Source: Monosporascus cannonballus (taxonomy: Eukaryota; Ascomycota; Sordariomycetes; Xylariales). Taken from it: a DNA stretch of 64,000 nt. Shown here one piece after another: positions 47,111 to 57,160 of the stretch. Each line of letters starts with the position of its first letter. Positions within the stretch are counted from its first letter, which is position 1. Position numbers and translations under genes: made by a program. Under the pieces are notes generated by a model. That model searched no databases and was not told the origin of the DNA. It worked only from the letters and a program-made list of their open reading frames with translations. Location of the stretch: assembly GCA_004154925.1 (NCBI GenBank), contig QJNS01000270.1, positions 39,550-103,549 of the forward strand. The letters run 5' to 3'.

Positions 47111-47545
47111 TGTTATAGGAATAAGGGTTCCTGCCCCGAAAAACCCGACCTTTAAGGCTTAACGTAAACTTATTGCGGTTAAACTCCGGATAAGGAGGTT
47201 TAGCCTTTAAGGTAATTTAATTAATCTAAGTAATTTAAATAATTTGGGACCAGATTACATAAATTATATAAATTACGTAAATCCATAACATACTTTAAAA
47301 ATTAGGATATATAATGGGCCGATTTTTCATATAGATAGCCACCTATTTAATTTCGCTCCTTAACTATCAATTTAAGCTCTTAATCAAGAGGTAACCGTAC
47401 CGTTCTCTAATTAAGGGAAAAGTCTTTAAATCTCTTTAACGAACAGACCACTGAATCATTCCTCGCCCTATTATTACCTGCAAATCAAGACCCCATTTCG
47501 GATACTGCTCATACCTCCAGGTGGATGTATGACAGGTTCGTTACA
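47111..47545 (+). repeat. 3' LTR of the family-2 chromovirus
   Basis: 435 bp. Here the first half is RIPed and the last 150 bp are nearly undamaged, the mirror of the 5' LTR. RIP therefore faded towards the outer edges of the element. Confidence 0.9.
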
Positions 47546-47550
47546 GAAAC

Positions 47551-47660
47551 GCCAGATGGAAGTAACCTAATACACTCACTTCTTGGAATCTGCTCTACGA
47601 CTGGTCGGAGATCACCTCACCCAGCTCACAGCTATCCATTATCTTACAATATACCGGTAT
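47551..47660. other. Un-RIPed host-side flank of the family-2 chromovirus
   Basis: 110 bp of balanced composition directly right of the target duplication. With 40076-40178 it formed one short normal-composition stretch at the insertion site, downstream of the relic gene ending at 40143. No gene seen. Confidence 0.5.
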
Positions 47661-49700
47661 ACGTATCTTTTTATTTTTTTAAGAACTTTTTTTATTAATT
47701 ATTAATCGTAACTTTATTATCGCCTGCGCTGCCGTAATACGCTTCGTAAAAATATTTATAAACGATACCTTTTGCCGTATATATTTTTTTTATTTTTATT
47801 TTTATGCTTTAAAAAAGCGTTAACCGAGATTATAAAAGGTAAACCGGTTTCGTACGGCTATTCGTATATTTTTCGAAAAATAAAAAAAGAAATAAAATAT
47901 TTACGGATAGGCCTATCGTTATAACAGCGTTTACCGATAATACGCCTGCCGTACGCGTATAAGTGATAGCTTTAATTAAGCAAATTTTCGATTTTTTTGG
48001 CCGTAAATATAATAATAAAAATAATAACAATAATAATAATAATAATTTCTGTAATTTTTTAATAAGATAAAAAACGTTTATTTCGAAGGACGTGGGCTTA
48101 ATAAAATATTATATATTTTGTTTATTTTTGCGTTTTTCCAATTATATGTATTATAAATTCTATAAATTAAAAAATAACTTAAAATATTTAAAGTATAATT
48201 TAGGAAAAGTTTTTGTTATTTCATTAATAAATATTTAAATTATAAATAAGTAAATTACGTTAAACAATTTACAGATTTAGTTTTAGCGTAACCATATATT
48301 TTATATATTGATATAACGGAATTATATTTTAATTGTTTTAAATTTTTTATTTCAAGTTTAATTGTTTATTAATTATTATAAAATAGTTCTTAAATTTAAC
48401 TTAATATATGTTTTAAATTTTAAAATAATCTTTTAAAAATTAGAATCTTTTAACATTATATTTTATCATAAATTATTTAACTTTTATTATAAAAGTTATT
48501 ATTATTATTTAGCAAACCCTTTTTTATATAATTAATTTTTTAAAAATGATTATTATATAACTGTAAGAAAATCGTTATGTTTTAGGATTATCGGCAAACG
48601 ATATATTTTTTGCAATTATTAACGTTCGGACTTTCGTATTTTCACGTTTATATACGATTACCAAAAAATATATAATAAAAATAACGGATTATTTTATTAA
48701 CCGTTCTAATATATTTATTAAACAGATTAATTAGGAACTTTAATAATATAAAAATTCGGTAAATTATATTTAGGCAAATTATTACTGTTATATATAAAAT
48801 AAAATTTACATATTTTTTATAATCTTTAACTTATTTCTTAAATATTATTCTAATATTAAAAATAAGTTTCTTAATCCTTAAAAGGATTAGCAGTATAGAA
48901 ACGTTTTTGGTAAGCTTAAAATAAATAATGAATTTCTTAATATAAAAATCGTAAATTAAAAAAGACTATTATTGAATATATTCTAGATTATTTAAATATC
49001 TAAAAACCAATTTATTTCGCTTTAAATTTTAATTTTATATATTCCTTTTTACTTCAAAAAGAATTTATCGGCTTAGCGTTAATTTTTCTGATAATAGAAA
49101 AATAACAAATTATGAATAAAAAATACAGGAACAAACATATATTACTTATTATAAAACAGGTACGGCTTTTTTAAGAATGCGATAAATCTTAATTTTCGTA
49201 AAATAAAAAAATATTTCTGATGTTATAATAAAAGTAAATCCTTAAATTTATATAGCGTTTGTTCGAACATTACGTATATTTCGCTTTTTTTAAAGTTATC
49301 GAGAAAAGCGCAAATTATTTTGACTTATTTCTTACAAAGAACGTTTAAAAATATTGTTTTAATATTAAATTAACGAATTTTAAAGTTGAATTTAATAATT
49401 ATAATCATAATTATTTTAACAAAACTTAATTACAAACGTAATAATATAAATATTAATAAATAAATCGGTTTTTTGAAAATTGTTACGTATATAAAGACGT
49501 ACTTTACAACGTTCTAGCTAACTATTTTTTTCGAATTTATATATAAAAACCTATTTTAAAAGCATTAATGTAAATTTAACTTATATAATTAATATTTTCT
49601 TTACATTTTGCGTTCCGTAAACGCCTTAATTTCTTTTTTAGCATTTTCTTTAAAGGTTTGCTTTAAAGAATGGTTTTAAAAACTTTTAAAAATTTGGATA
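47661..49700. other. AT-rich RIPed DNA; short unidentified coding-like text near 47.85-48.05 kb
   Basis: Mostly stop-filled. A plus-strand stretch at about 47830-48050 reads KIFTDRPIVITAFTDNTPAV and then, after a TAA, IALIKQIFDFFGRKYNN before a run of Asn/AAT codons. The minus-strand 66-codon frame over it is its shadow. Beyond 48.06 kb nothing is recognisable. Confidence 0.35.
48009..48048 (+). repeat. AAT/AAC trinucleotide microsatellite
   Basis: A run of AAT units with an AAC interruption; in the plus frame mentioned above it encodes Asn repeats. Confidence 0.75.
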
Positions 49701-50900
49701 ACTTAATTAATTAATTTTTATAAATTCTAAATTTGCCAGATATTACGTTTAACCTTGTAGCGTTTTTTTGCAATACTTTTACCGTAATTAGTATATAAAA
49801 ATATAAAGTTTTTTATATCTTTATTTTATTATATATTATAATAATGGAAATAAATAATTAATTTCCTCTTAATTTCGATTTAAAGATAAATATATTTTGT
49901 TATTTTTGTAAATTACGGTAATATTTACCAAATAAATATTACTATTTTTAATATTATTAGAATTTTCTTATTTTTGCAATTTTTCACGTTTGCGAATAAA
50001 TATTTGTAATTATTTTCTCTTATTTTTCTTAGATATAAAAATATAGAAAATAAAGTTTTTCTGATTATCGGAATTTCCCTAATTTATTGAAATCCCGAAC
50101 GTAAAGTTTAATATATACAAATAAACTAATTTATCTGTAATTTCCGTTAAATATATTTTTCGGAAAGCTTTTCCCGTATTATTTTCCTTACGATAAACTT
50201 ACGAATACTTTATAAGTTTTATATTTTTAGTCAACAGTTAAATCTTGGTTTTAATATGTAATTAAATCTCGCTTTTTTAAACGTTTTTCTGGATTTTATT
50301 TTCCGGATTAAAAATATTTTTAAAGGTAAAAAATCTACGATTAATTTTAGTTTTGTCCGAAAATTTCTTTACCCCCGGATTTTGATCTCTCGGTTAGTTA
50401 TTTGTAAAGTTTTCAAATTCGGAATTAAAGTTTTTTGCGTTTTTTAAAGTATTATAATTAATATATAAGTTATTTCATATGTTAATTATTTCGAAAACTG
50501 GATTTCTTTTCAGCTAAGCTTTTAAAAATATAAAAGTCTTATACGAACTTCCGGCTTACGGTTAAGGCAAACGCCTTTTTTTTAATTAATAAAAAATATT
50601 TTTATCGAAGGTAACGTTATACGTAATAATAATTTTATAAAAGTCGGGCATTTATATTCGGTAAATATTAAGAGCTTAATACCTTACTAAGTATCTAATA
50701 TAAATTTTCGGTTTAACTTTTTATACTTATTTATTTATTCCTGCTTTTTGTTTTTTATTAACGGATACGTTTATACGCCGTATATAAAAATCCCAGATTA
50801 ATCGGGCCTAAAGTTTACTGTAATCGTATTAATTACGGTAAAACTATATTAACGGAAATACTGCTAAAATTAACGAATAAATATTTTATTAAATAAAAAT
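49700..50900 (-). pseudogene. RIP-degraded minus-strand coding relic, unidentified
   Basis: A long minus-strand reading with stops only at Gln/Trp-like sites: TLGPINLGFLYTAYKRIR near 50820, ILSKVLSS and YLPNINARLL near 50680, then KYFLLIKKKGVCLNRKPEVR, NLKTLQITNREIKIRG, KLKLIVDFLPLKIF and FIVRKIIREKLSEKYI towards 50150. It is basic and helical. I cannot assign a family; a transposase or other element-borne gene is possible. Confidence 0.4.
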
Positions 50901-52819
50901 CAATTATAAAAATGGTTCGGATTTATATTATATTATTATTATATTATTTTTATTATTTTAAATTAAATCTCCTTAAGGAAATCTATTTCTAACCTTATTT
51001 TAAAAACTTTATTAATTAATATTTCATTTATTCGTTTATCTTTTCCTATAGGTTTTTTGGTATATAAAGGCAAAAACTTAAGTTTAATTGTTTTTTTTTG
51101 AATATACCATATTTAATAAATTAGAAATCCGTTTATTCTAATTATTTTAATATTATTATTTTACTAAATTTTGCAAATAAAAAAACTATGTTATTTACAT
51201 CGTCAATATTGGAAATTCTTAATAACCCGGAATTTTATTTTTTAAATATCATTAATAATTAAAAAAACGAAAATTTCTTATTATATTTGTTTTTAATTAT
51301 TAAAAGTTATTTAAGGTTATCGTAATCCGCAAAATAATCAAAATAATTTTACGTAATATGCTAAAAAAGTTTAAAATTTTAACTTTTTAGTAAACGTGTT
51401 AAACTTATCTAAATATCGTATATATAAATATAAGCCTTATATTTCCGGCGTATTATCCTTTTTATAATAACGTTTTTAACGTTTTTAACGAACGATCTTA
51501 ACGCCGTAAATTCTAAATACCTTAATTTTAAATACCAAAAGTTTTTTATTCTTATATAGGAGCGTAAATAATGTCGTAATCGCTTTTACGGTTTTTTTTA
51601 ATTAATTATCGGATATATCAAAATTTTAACTAGATTTTGCGGAATTATTAATAAGAAATTCGAATAAAAAGAAAACACTTTATATTCGAAAAAAACTGAA
51701 TTATATAATTATTAAAATCTTGCAAAAATAACATTTTTCCTAATTTGCTTTATTTTAAAAAACTAATTTCAACTATAAAACCAGATCTTAATTTTATAAA
51801 ATAAAAATTTTGAAATAATATTAACGTAAAGTTTTTCTATTATTATTATATCTCTAAGTATAAGATTATGCTTTAACTTTCCAAAAAGTTTATATAATAT
51901 TTTTTTTATTATTTTCTCTTTTATGCTATTAATCGAAAACAAAAGAAATATTTATTTCCATTATATTTTCAGTAATATTAAATATAAAAATACCGGGGAT
52001 AAATAAATTTCAAAAATTTACCAAATACCTAGCCCCATAGTTATCAATTAAGGTAAATTAAGATAAAAAGTACGTACTAAAATGATTAATAATATAAATC
52101 TCTGAAATTAAATTAAAGGGATTACAAGTACGTAAATCGATAAACGTTATAATAATATTACCGAATTATATAATAAAAATAAATATTAATCGTTTTATAA
52201 TTTTTTAAATACTTTTTTTATTTAAAAAACTTTTATAAATGTTTTACGGATTTTTCTATATTAATTATGCTTAAACCGCTCACGAATTCCCTTAATATTC
52301 TTTTAATATAAATAACGGAATTTCTAAATAATTATCTTTATAATTACAAAACGTAAATAAACATATTTGTTAAACTTCCATAAATAAATTTTATTTAACG
52401 TAATTAGGCCAAAATATTTATTCCTTTTTTTTTCAATATATTTAATAAAATAAAACTTATATTAAATTACGACAATACTCTTTTTTTTAAATTGTAATCC
52501 TGATAATATAATAACGAAATTCTCAGGTTTTTTAATTTTGGCCCTTGATTTGTTTTTATGATATATAATTAAAAATTAATTTTTAAACTTTTTTGAACTT
52601 ATTATAAACCTATTACAAAAATTATTTTTAATAAGGTTAATTAATTTCCGTTACCCTTAATCTAATATAAAATACTTTTTTACGGCGTTTAGGAAATCCT
52701 TTATTATAAATATATTTTTAACTTTTTAAAAGTTATATATTTTTATTTTAATATAAATAACGTACTAAATCTAATATTATTAATTAGGCTTTATATGGCC
52801 CACTTTAATTAGGCGCAAA
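50901..52819. other. AT-rich RIPed DNA, nothing recognised
   Basis: Stop-filled on both strands, with no LTR, terminal repeat or domain text that I can support. Confidence 0.45.
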
Positions 52820-52863
52820 ATCTTTATGACGAACTTAGGGTTTAACCAATTATTAAACCTCAG

Positions 52864-53294
52864 TGTTACGTTCAGAAGGAACTCCACTAGGCCCAAAGAA
52901 GGCCCAGGAAGTTAGAGACGCTCGGGATCTCCACCTTCCATCGGATAAACCTCGGGTCTCTGTCAATCTCCAGAGACACCAGGAGATTCGTAAACGACAG
53001 ACACCATGGTCTCTCGAGATCCCCAGAAACCATGAAAGATATGAAGGATAAAAAAGATATATAAGGTTTGGGTTTCCTATGTAAATAGCCACCTATTTAG
53101 TTTTTCGTTCCTTAATTATTAATTTAAGCTTTTAGCCAGAAACAATTATACTATTCTTTAATTAAGAAAGGAATACCTTGAAATCTCCTTAACGAACATA
53201 TTAAATTATTCTTCGCCCTATTGTTACCTGCAAATCAAGACCCTTTTCGGATACTGTTCATACCTCCAGGTGGATGTATGACAGGTTCGTTACA
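52864..53294 (+). repeat. Solo LTR (family 2) nested in a family-1 LTR, TSD CTCAG
   Basis: 431 bp from TGTTACGTTCAGAAGG to GGTTCGTTACA, flanked by CTCAG at 52859-52863 and 53295-53299. From about 53060 on it matches the R/U5 part of the family-2 LTRs at 40179 and 47111. The first 190 bp (U3) are different and un-RIPed, with repeated CTCTCGAGATCC-like and CCAGAGACACC-like motifs. Confidence 0.92.
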
Positions 53295-53459
53295 CTCAGT
53301 CGTACGAATTTATGTTAGCAGGAATATCGTAGGAATCTGAAAAATAAATACAGTAACGTATTACGTTTCGTAATACGAAGGATGCCTTAAGTAACGAATT
53401 GTTATTGCAAGCTGGTATTATTTAAATTATGGAAATAATAAACGTATATATTCTTTCCT

Positions 53460-53601
53460 GGATCTCGTTAAATTTCTTAAATTATTCCGGATCCATACTG
53501 GATAACTGTATGGATTCCGTTAAATCCTTTAAATTATTCCGGATCCATATTAGATAACTGCATGGATCCCGTTAGATCTCTTAAATTATTCCGGATCCAT
53601 G
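53460..53601 (+). repeat. 52-bp tandem repeat (2.7 copies) in LTR U3
   Basis: Units begin at 53460, 53512 and 53564 (the last is 38 bp), each with TTAAATTATTCCGGATCCAT at the same place. The related LTR at 7854-8173 has one diverged copy only. Confidence 0.85.
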
Positions 53602-53688
53602 TTACGTAATTCCGACTTACTTAGGTCCTATTTCGGTCACCAAGTGACCGTTTCCGGGACCCTTCCTTGGCTGGGTCGTAACAATTTT

Positions 53689-54352
53689 ACGGTAGTTCTT
53701 ATATACCGTCGAAATAATACTTAACAAAAAAAAGGCGAACTAATCCTTTAATTCCTTAAGCAAATCTTATACTGTATTTTTTTCTTAAACGATTAAGGCA
53801 ATTTAAACGTTCCTAAGGATCTAGCTTTTTATTATTACGTTAATCCATATCTAAATATTAAAATATCGGATATTAATTTTGGAAATTTCCCATTACTTTT
53901 TGCATACGGTTTCTGTAAAACATTCGATATTTTTATCGTACCTTTTTTCGAAATTGTCAAAAAATAGTTCCTTAAGCTTTTTTAAAGAAATTACGTTAAA
54001 CGATATTAATATAAAAGTTTTCCTAAAGAGCTAATATCTTTACATATTGCTTTTTCGCTTTGGCATTAATTTCTGCAATATATTTCTTAATCGAAAAGAT
54101 TTTCCGAAAACCCGTAAAATAATTTGCGTTAAGTATATTAAGGTTTATAAGGCACCATATACCGCGTAAAATAATGTTAAATCGTAAAAAAAAACCAGCT
54201 AAGATAATTAAAACGATCCTTAAGAAATACGTCTTTAAAAATAAGATTATCCGATATATTAAAAAATAATATGGTATTTTAAATTAGTAAATAAAAGTTA
54301 CAATTAACTTAACTGTAATTATTTTACGCAATTAAAGTACCGGGCTCATAAC
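53689..54352. other. AT-rich RIPed DNA, no recognised gene
   Basis: Right edge of the second RIP block. No domain text; base composition returns to normal at about 54330. Confidence 0.45.
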
Positions 54353-54540
54353 TGTCACAATTAGGCTGATCGCAAGAAAAGATTGCATAGAATATGGGAA
54401 GTGATAATTGTCTGACTAGAATTAAGCTCCAAGGAGCGGTAGCTAGGAAGCTCTCTATATACTGTGGGAGCACCCGGAATAAGGTTCTTCCGGGTGCTGT
54501 GGAGCTTGATGACTAACACAGCTACCCCTATTCCACGACA
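54353..54540 (+). repeat. Dispersed repeat, intact-looking copy, candidate solo LTR
   Basis: 188 bp beginning TGTCACAATTAG and ending TTCCACGACA, alignable with 7668-7848. It contains an inverted pair GAGCACCCGGAATAAGG / CTTCCGGGTGCT. The TG...CA ends suggest a solo LTR, but flanks ATAAC and ACGCC do not match. It marks the exact edge between RIPed DNA and the HET gene remains. Confidence 0.6.
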
Positions 54541-56245
54541 ACGCCTATCCCACCATTTGCCCCAATAAAAGGGAGATGCTTCCCAATAACGCCCCAAGCC
54601 AACCTCGTGAACATTGTCCCATTATCAAAGATTCCTCCAGGTTGCTTGTCCATTCTGATGATATCCAACATTGTTGAGCGACGCTCTCCAGGTTTGGTTT
54701 CCGATATTCGAGAGAATTTAACGAGCGCATCGGCGCTCATAGTAATTCCCTGCTTGAGTTTGGAGTGTGCATGGTCATCCTCTGGTTTGAAATTGTCGAC
54801 TGCGGTCAGGGCGCTAACTAATGCATGTCATTGGGGTAAGTGGAAGTCATCCGCAATATCAGACTCTAGTCCAGTCCTAACCTGATTTGATCGTGCCTTT
54901 CTTACAATAGATCTACAACTGTCGAGAAAAACGGACGTAGGGGTGTTATATAGTTCCACACCGTCAGGGAGATTGAATATCTGATCGATGCGAGTAAGAC
55001 GCATTCAATAAGCATTGAGGGTCGAGCGATCAGCGGGGAAGCTGGGTTTGAACCGCGACATGAATGGACGCAGTTTGTTCTCGAATTTGGGCCCATAAGA
55101 TATCCATATTCTGGTTGACGGGTCTCTCCAATCAGGTACCCAACTTGGGAGAGTCCGCTCCTGATGAGGACATCTCCAATTAAGACCAGCGTAGAGGAGA
55201 AAGTTAAGTGAGTTGTACTTTCGTAATACGAAATCAGCAACACTGGTATATGTTTCCTTCACCAAATAGTCGTAGCTTATCGTCAGGTCCCCCTCAGAGT
55301 AATCATGGGCCAGGTAAAGGATACCATATAACCGGTCTCGATCATCTGTGCATTCAAGCTTATATGAAGTTGCCAGTATTTCCAGGAGGTTTAGATCACG
55401 GTTGCGCAGTGTGGAACCCTGCAACGGGCGGTGCTGGCTGTCGCGGAACACAAATCTCGAGGGGAGACTGACATTTGGGGAGACGTCGACCCAGTCGATC
55501 CAAGTCGGGGTGTTGATATCAACAGCTGAAAACCTTTCAGAGGCGAGCCGAAGAAAATGGTACACGTTGAAACTAGGGAGTACAACATTCCGGCATTGAA
55601 TAGCCAAATTTGCCGCGTTGCTGACCTCTTGCTGAATTCATACCTTCATCCAGCAAGGACTTTTGAAAACGGGTTTCAGTGGCTCCCAGAAGGAGACATC
55701 GGTTCCAAGGTCGTCATCGATACTCTGATCATCGAATGTGAGCAATTTGCGCAACGCTGGGTTGTTGGGATCAACTTCAATATCCAGCCAGACATATACG
55801 GTGGCAGCGTTTTGATATATCTTTCGCATGAGCTGGACCTGGTCGCTTCGCTCTTGGAGGTTATTTTGGTTGATACATAGAGCATCGATCCAAATCAGAC
55901 GCGGCTGGTCATGCAGACGCAAGGCATGGAGCGCTGCTGCAAGGTTTGGAGTCACTTTGAAATTATCGTCTTGATTTAGGTGGATAGTTTTGGCGCCATT
56001 TGTCGTTCCCACGTGTAAGAAAGTGCATCATAAGGCAGGTTGGCATGCTTGTCGACGTCGAGATTGTGTCGGCTCAGCTTCCCGAATATCGGACTCGTCT
56101 CCAGGCCCCGCAGGAGCTCGAGGAGCCTGGTTTCAGGGTTCCCAGACGTCAGCGGAGTTGTCGAATAAGCATTCGTCGTCACGGGCATGGTTGAGCCTTG
56201 GACAGGGTTGCTGAATAAGCAATATGAGGTTTGAGGGATCATCAA
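54541..56245 (-). pseudogene. HET-domain (heterokaryon incompatibility) gene, broken and 3'-truncated
   Basis: Minus-strand reading from ATG 56245. The HET domain is clear: YDALSYTW(G) near 56030, RLIWIDALCINQNNLQERSD near 55900, SPCWMKV-IQQEV near 55640. HET proteins trigger a cell-death response on recognition of non-self. Lesions: a one-base loss in the TGGGG run of the first motif (about 56008-56013), TGA at 55638-55640 where the family has Trp, TGA at 55005-55007 and TGA at 54828-54830. After the second TGA the same frame still reads as protein (MRLTRIDQIFNLPDGVEL) down to 54541, where the dispersed repeat replaces the C-terminus. The stops are TGA, not the TAG/TAA that RIP makes from TGG and CAA/CAG, so this is ordinary decay. 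Sequencing error could explain the frameshift but not all four lesions. Confidence 0.85.
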
Positions 56246-56366
56246 CGTTTATGCTAGCGGGGCAGGAGCCTCGGTAAGGCTCCCGGCCACTGGCACTCTG
56301 GGTCTTCCTGCAAATGCGCCCGCCTTGGCTTAGAACCCCGTTTCAATATAAGCTTTGCATTATGAT

Positions 56367-56687
56367 GCAGTTCGGTTAACTTCAGCCTCAGTTGCTGAAG
56401 CTGAAGATACTTAGGTTTTTCCGAAAATGTATTTTGGAGCTTGTACCCAAGGTATCCTTATTTTTGCCAGTGGATACCATCCCCATTTTTCGGCGATGAA
56501 CCCAATCAAAATTAATTATTCTTTTTAAGTTTGCTGAACGCACGAACATAAGTATTTAGCTACAAAATTGTGCTGAAGGATTGTGGGTCGATAGCTGATT
56601 TCTTTTGATTCATCGAACTTTCCGATCTCTGTGCCTATTCCATCAAAAAGGTCATTCAGCAAGCCGTGCTGAAGTTAACCGAACTGC
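56367..56687. mobile_element. MITE-like element with perfect 20-bp terminal inverted repeats
   Basis: GCAGTTCGGTTAACTTCAGC at 56367-56386 recurs exactly in inverted orientation at 56668-56687, 321 bp in all. No coding capacity. The CAGT-type ends resemble those of Tc1/mariner/pogo-derived MITEs, but no TA duplication is visible directly at the ends. It lies between the HET remains and the BCS1-like gene. Confidence 0.65.
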
Positions 56688-57160
56688 TCCATGAGCCAAC
56701 GGGCTTGGGCTCACGCCAGACGTTCGGGCACAAGAGGGTTGACAAGTCCCGACCGACTCCAATCAGATCACGTGACCTGCTGACCAGAATATAAGGATGT
56801 GGCCGTGGTTGTGGCGCAGGCTCGCTGGGACACCTTGAAAAGTTTTCTAGGATTCCGAAAGGGGAAATGACTTTGATTACTGAGCCGAGTTCGCTGGGCT
56901 TGCGAACAATTACAGGCGCTGGCCTACACGCTACTTCAACAAAACATTAACACGATTATTCAGTTTCAATCCAGCAACTTTGTCATGTCATTCGAGGTGG
57001 CTTGTAACATCACCTAAGGAGCCTGCTTGAGTAGTTGCTTCGGATGCTTGCTATTGGCCAGACCAAATGCTGTCAAGCCCGGCCATTGGCCTCTGGTTCT
57101 GGTGGAGCTCACGACCCCTTTTTTTGTTGACGTTGCAGCGCTGGGAAACTCCATCCCACC
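56688..57160 (+). promoter_or_regulatory. Upstream region of the BCS1-like gene
   Basis: About 470 bp between the MITE and the start codon. It has a CACGTG E-box (56769-56774) within CAGATCACGTGACCTG, and a GTGGCCGTGGTTGTGGCGC stretch. It ends in the strong start context CCCACCATGG. No TATA box could be assigned. Confidence 0.4.

Larger units (their letters stand above)
40179..47545 (+). mobile_element. Full-length Ty3/gypsy chromovirus (family 2), TSD GAAAC
   Basis: 7367 bp, LTRs 40179-40617 and 47111-47545, target duplication GAAAC at 40174-40178 and 47546-47550. A purine tract GGAAAAGGGAAATAA lies directly before the 3' LTR. The LTRs (TGTTATAGGA ... GTTCGTTACA) are unrelated to family 1. 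The interior is RIPed but less so than the family-1 copies, so the domains can be read in order: gag with coiled coil and zinc knuckle, protease region, RT, RNase H, integrase, chromodomain, and then an antisense frame. Confidence 0.94.
52825..53683 (-). repeat. Solo LTR (family 1, GGATCC-type U3) split by a nested family-2 LTR
   Basis: The left piece 52825-52863 (TATGACGAACTTAGGGTTTAACC) and right piece 53295-53683 (ending GGGTCGTAACA) make one family-1 LTR. Flanks are ATCTT at 52820-52824 and ATTTT at 53684-53688, a 5-bp duplication if one C changed to T by RIP. Confidence 0.82.

Noticed and set aside
40075..47658. Possible third-family LTR (TGTGAGAATAC ... ATCTTACA) split by the family-2 element
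   Set aside because: TG...CA ends occur, but flanks TTTAT and ATATA do not match, and the left part is better explained as the 3' end of the coding relic.
37100..54400. Starship-type giant element for the whole second RIP block
   Set aside because: No tyrosine-recombinase captain gene or matching terminal sites could be read at either edge.
54607..55880. Several plus-strand frames of 80-107 codons over the HET gene
   Set aside because: Shadows of the minus-strand HET reading, which has all three HET motifs.
56263..56285. GGAGCC...GGCTCC hairpin as a terminator or RNA gene
   Set aside because: Six-base stem only; no flanking support and rho-independent terminators do not apply to a nuclear fungal genome.
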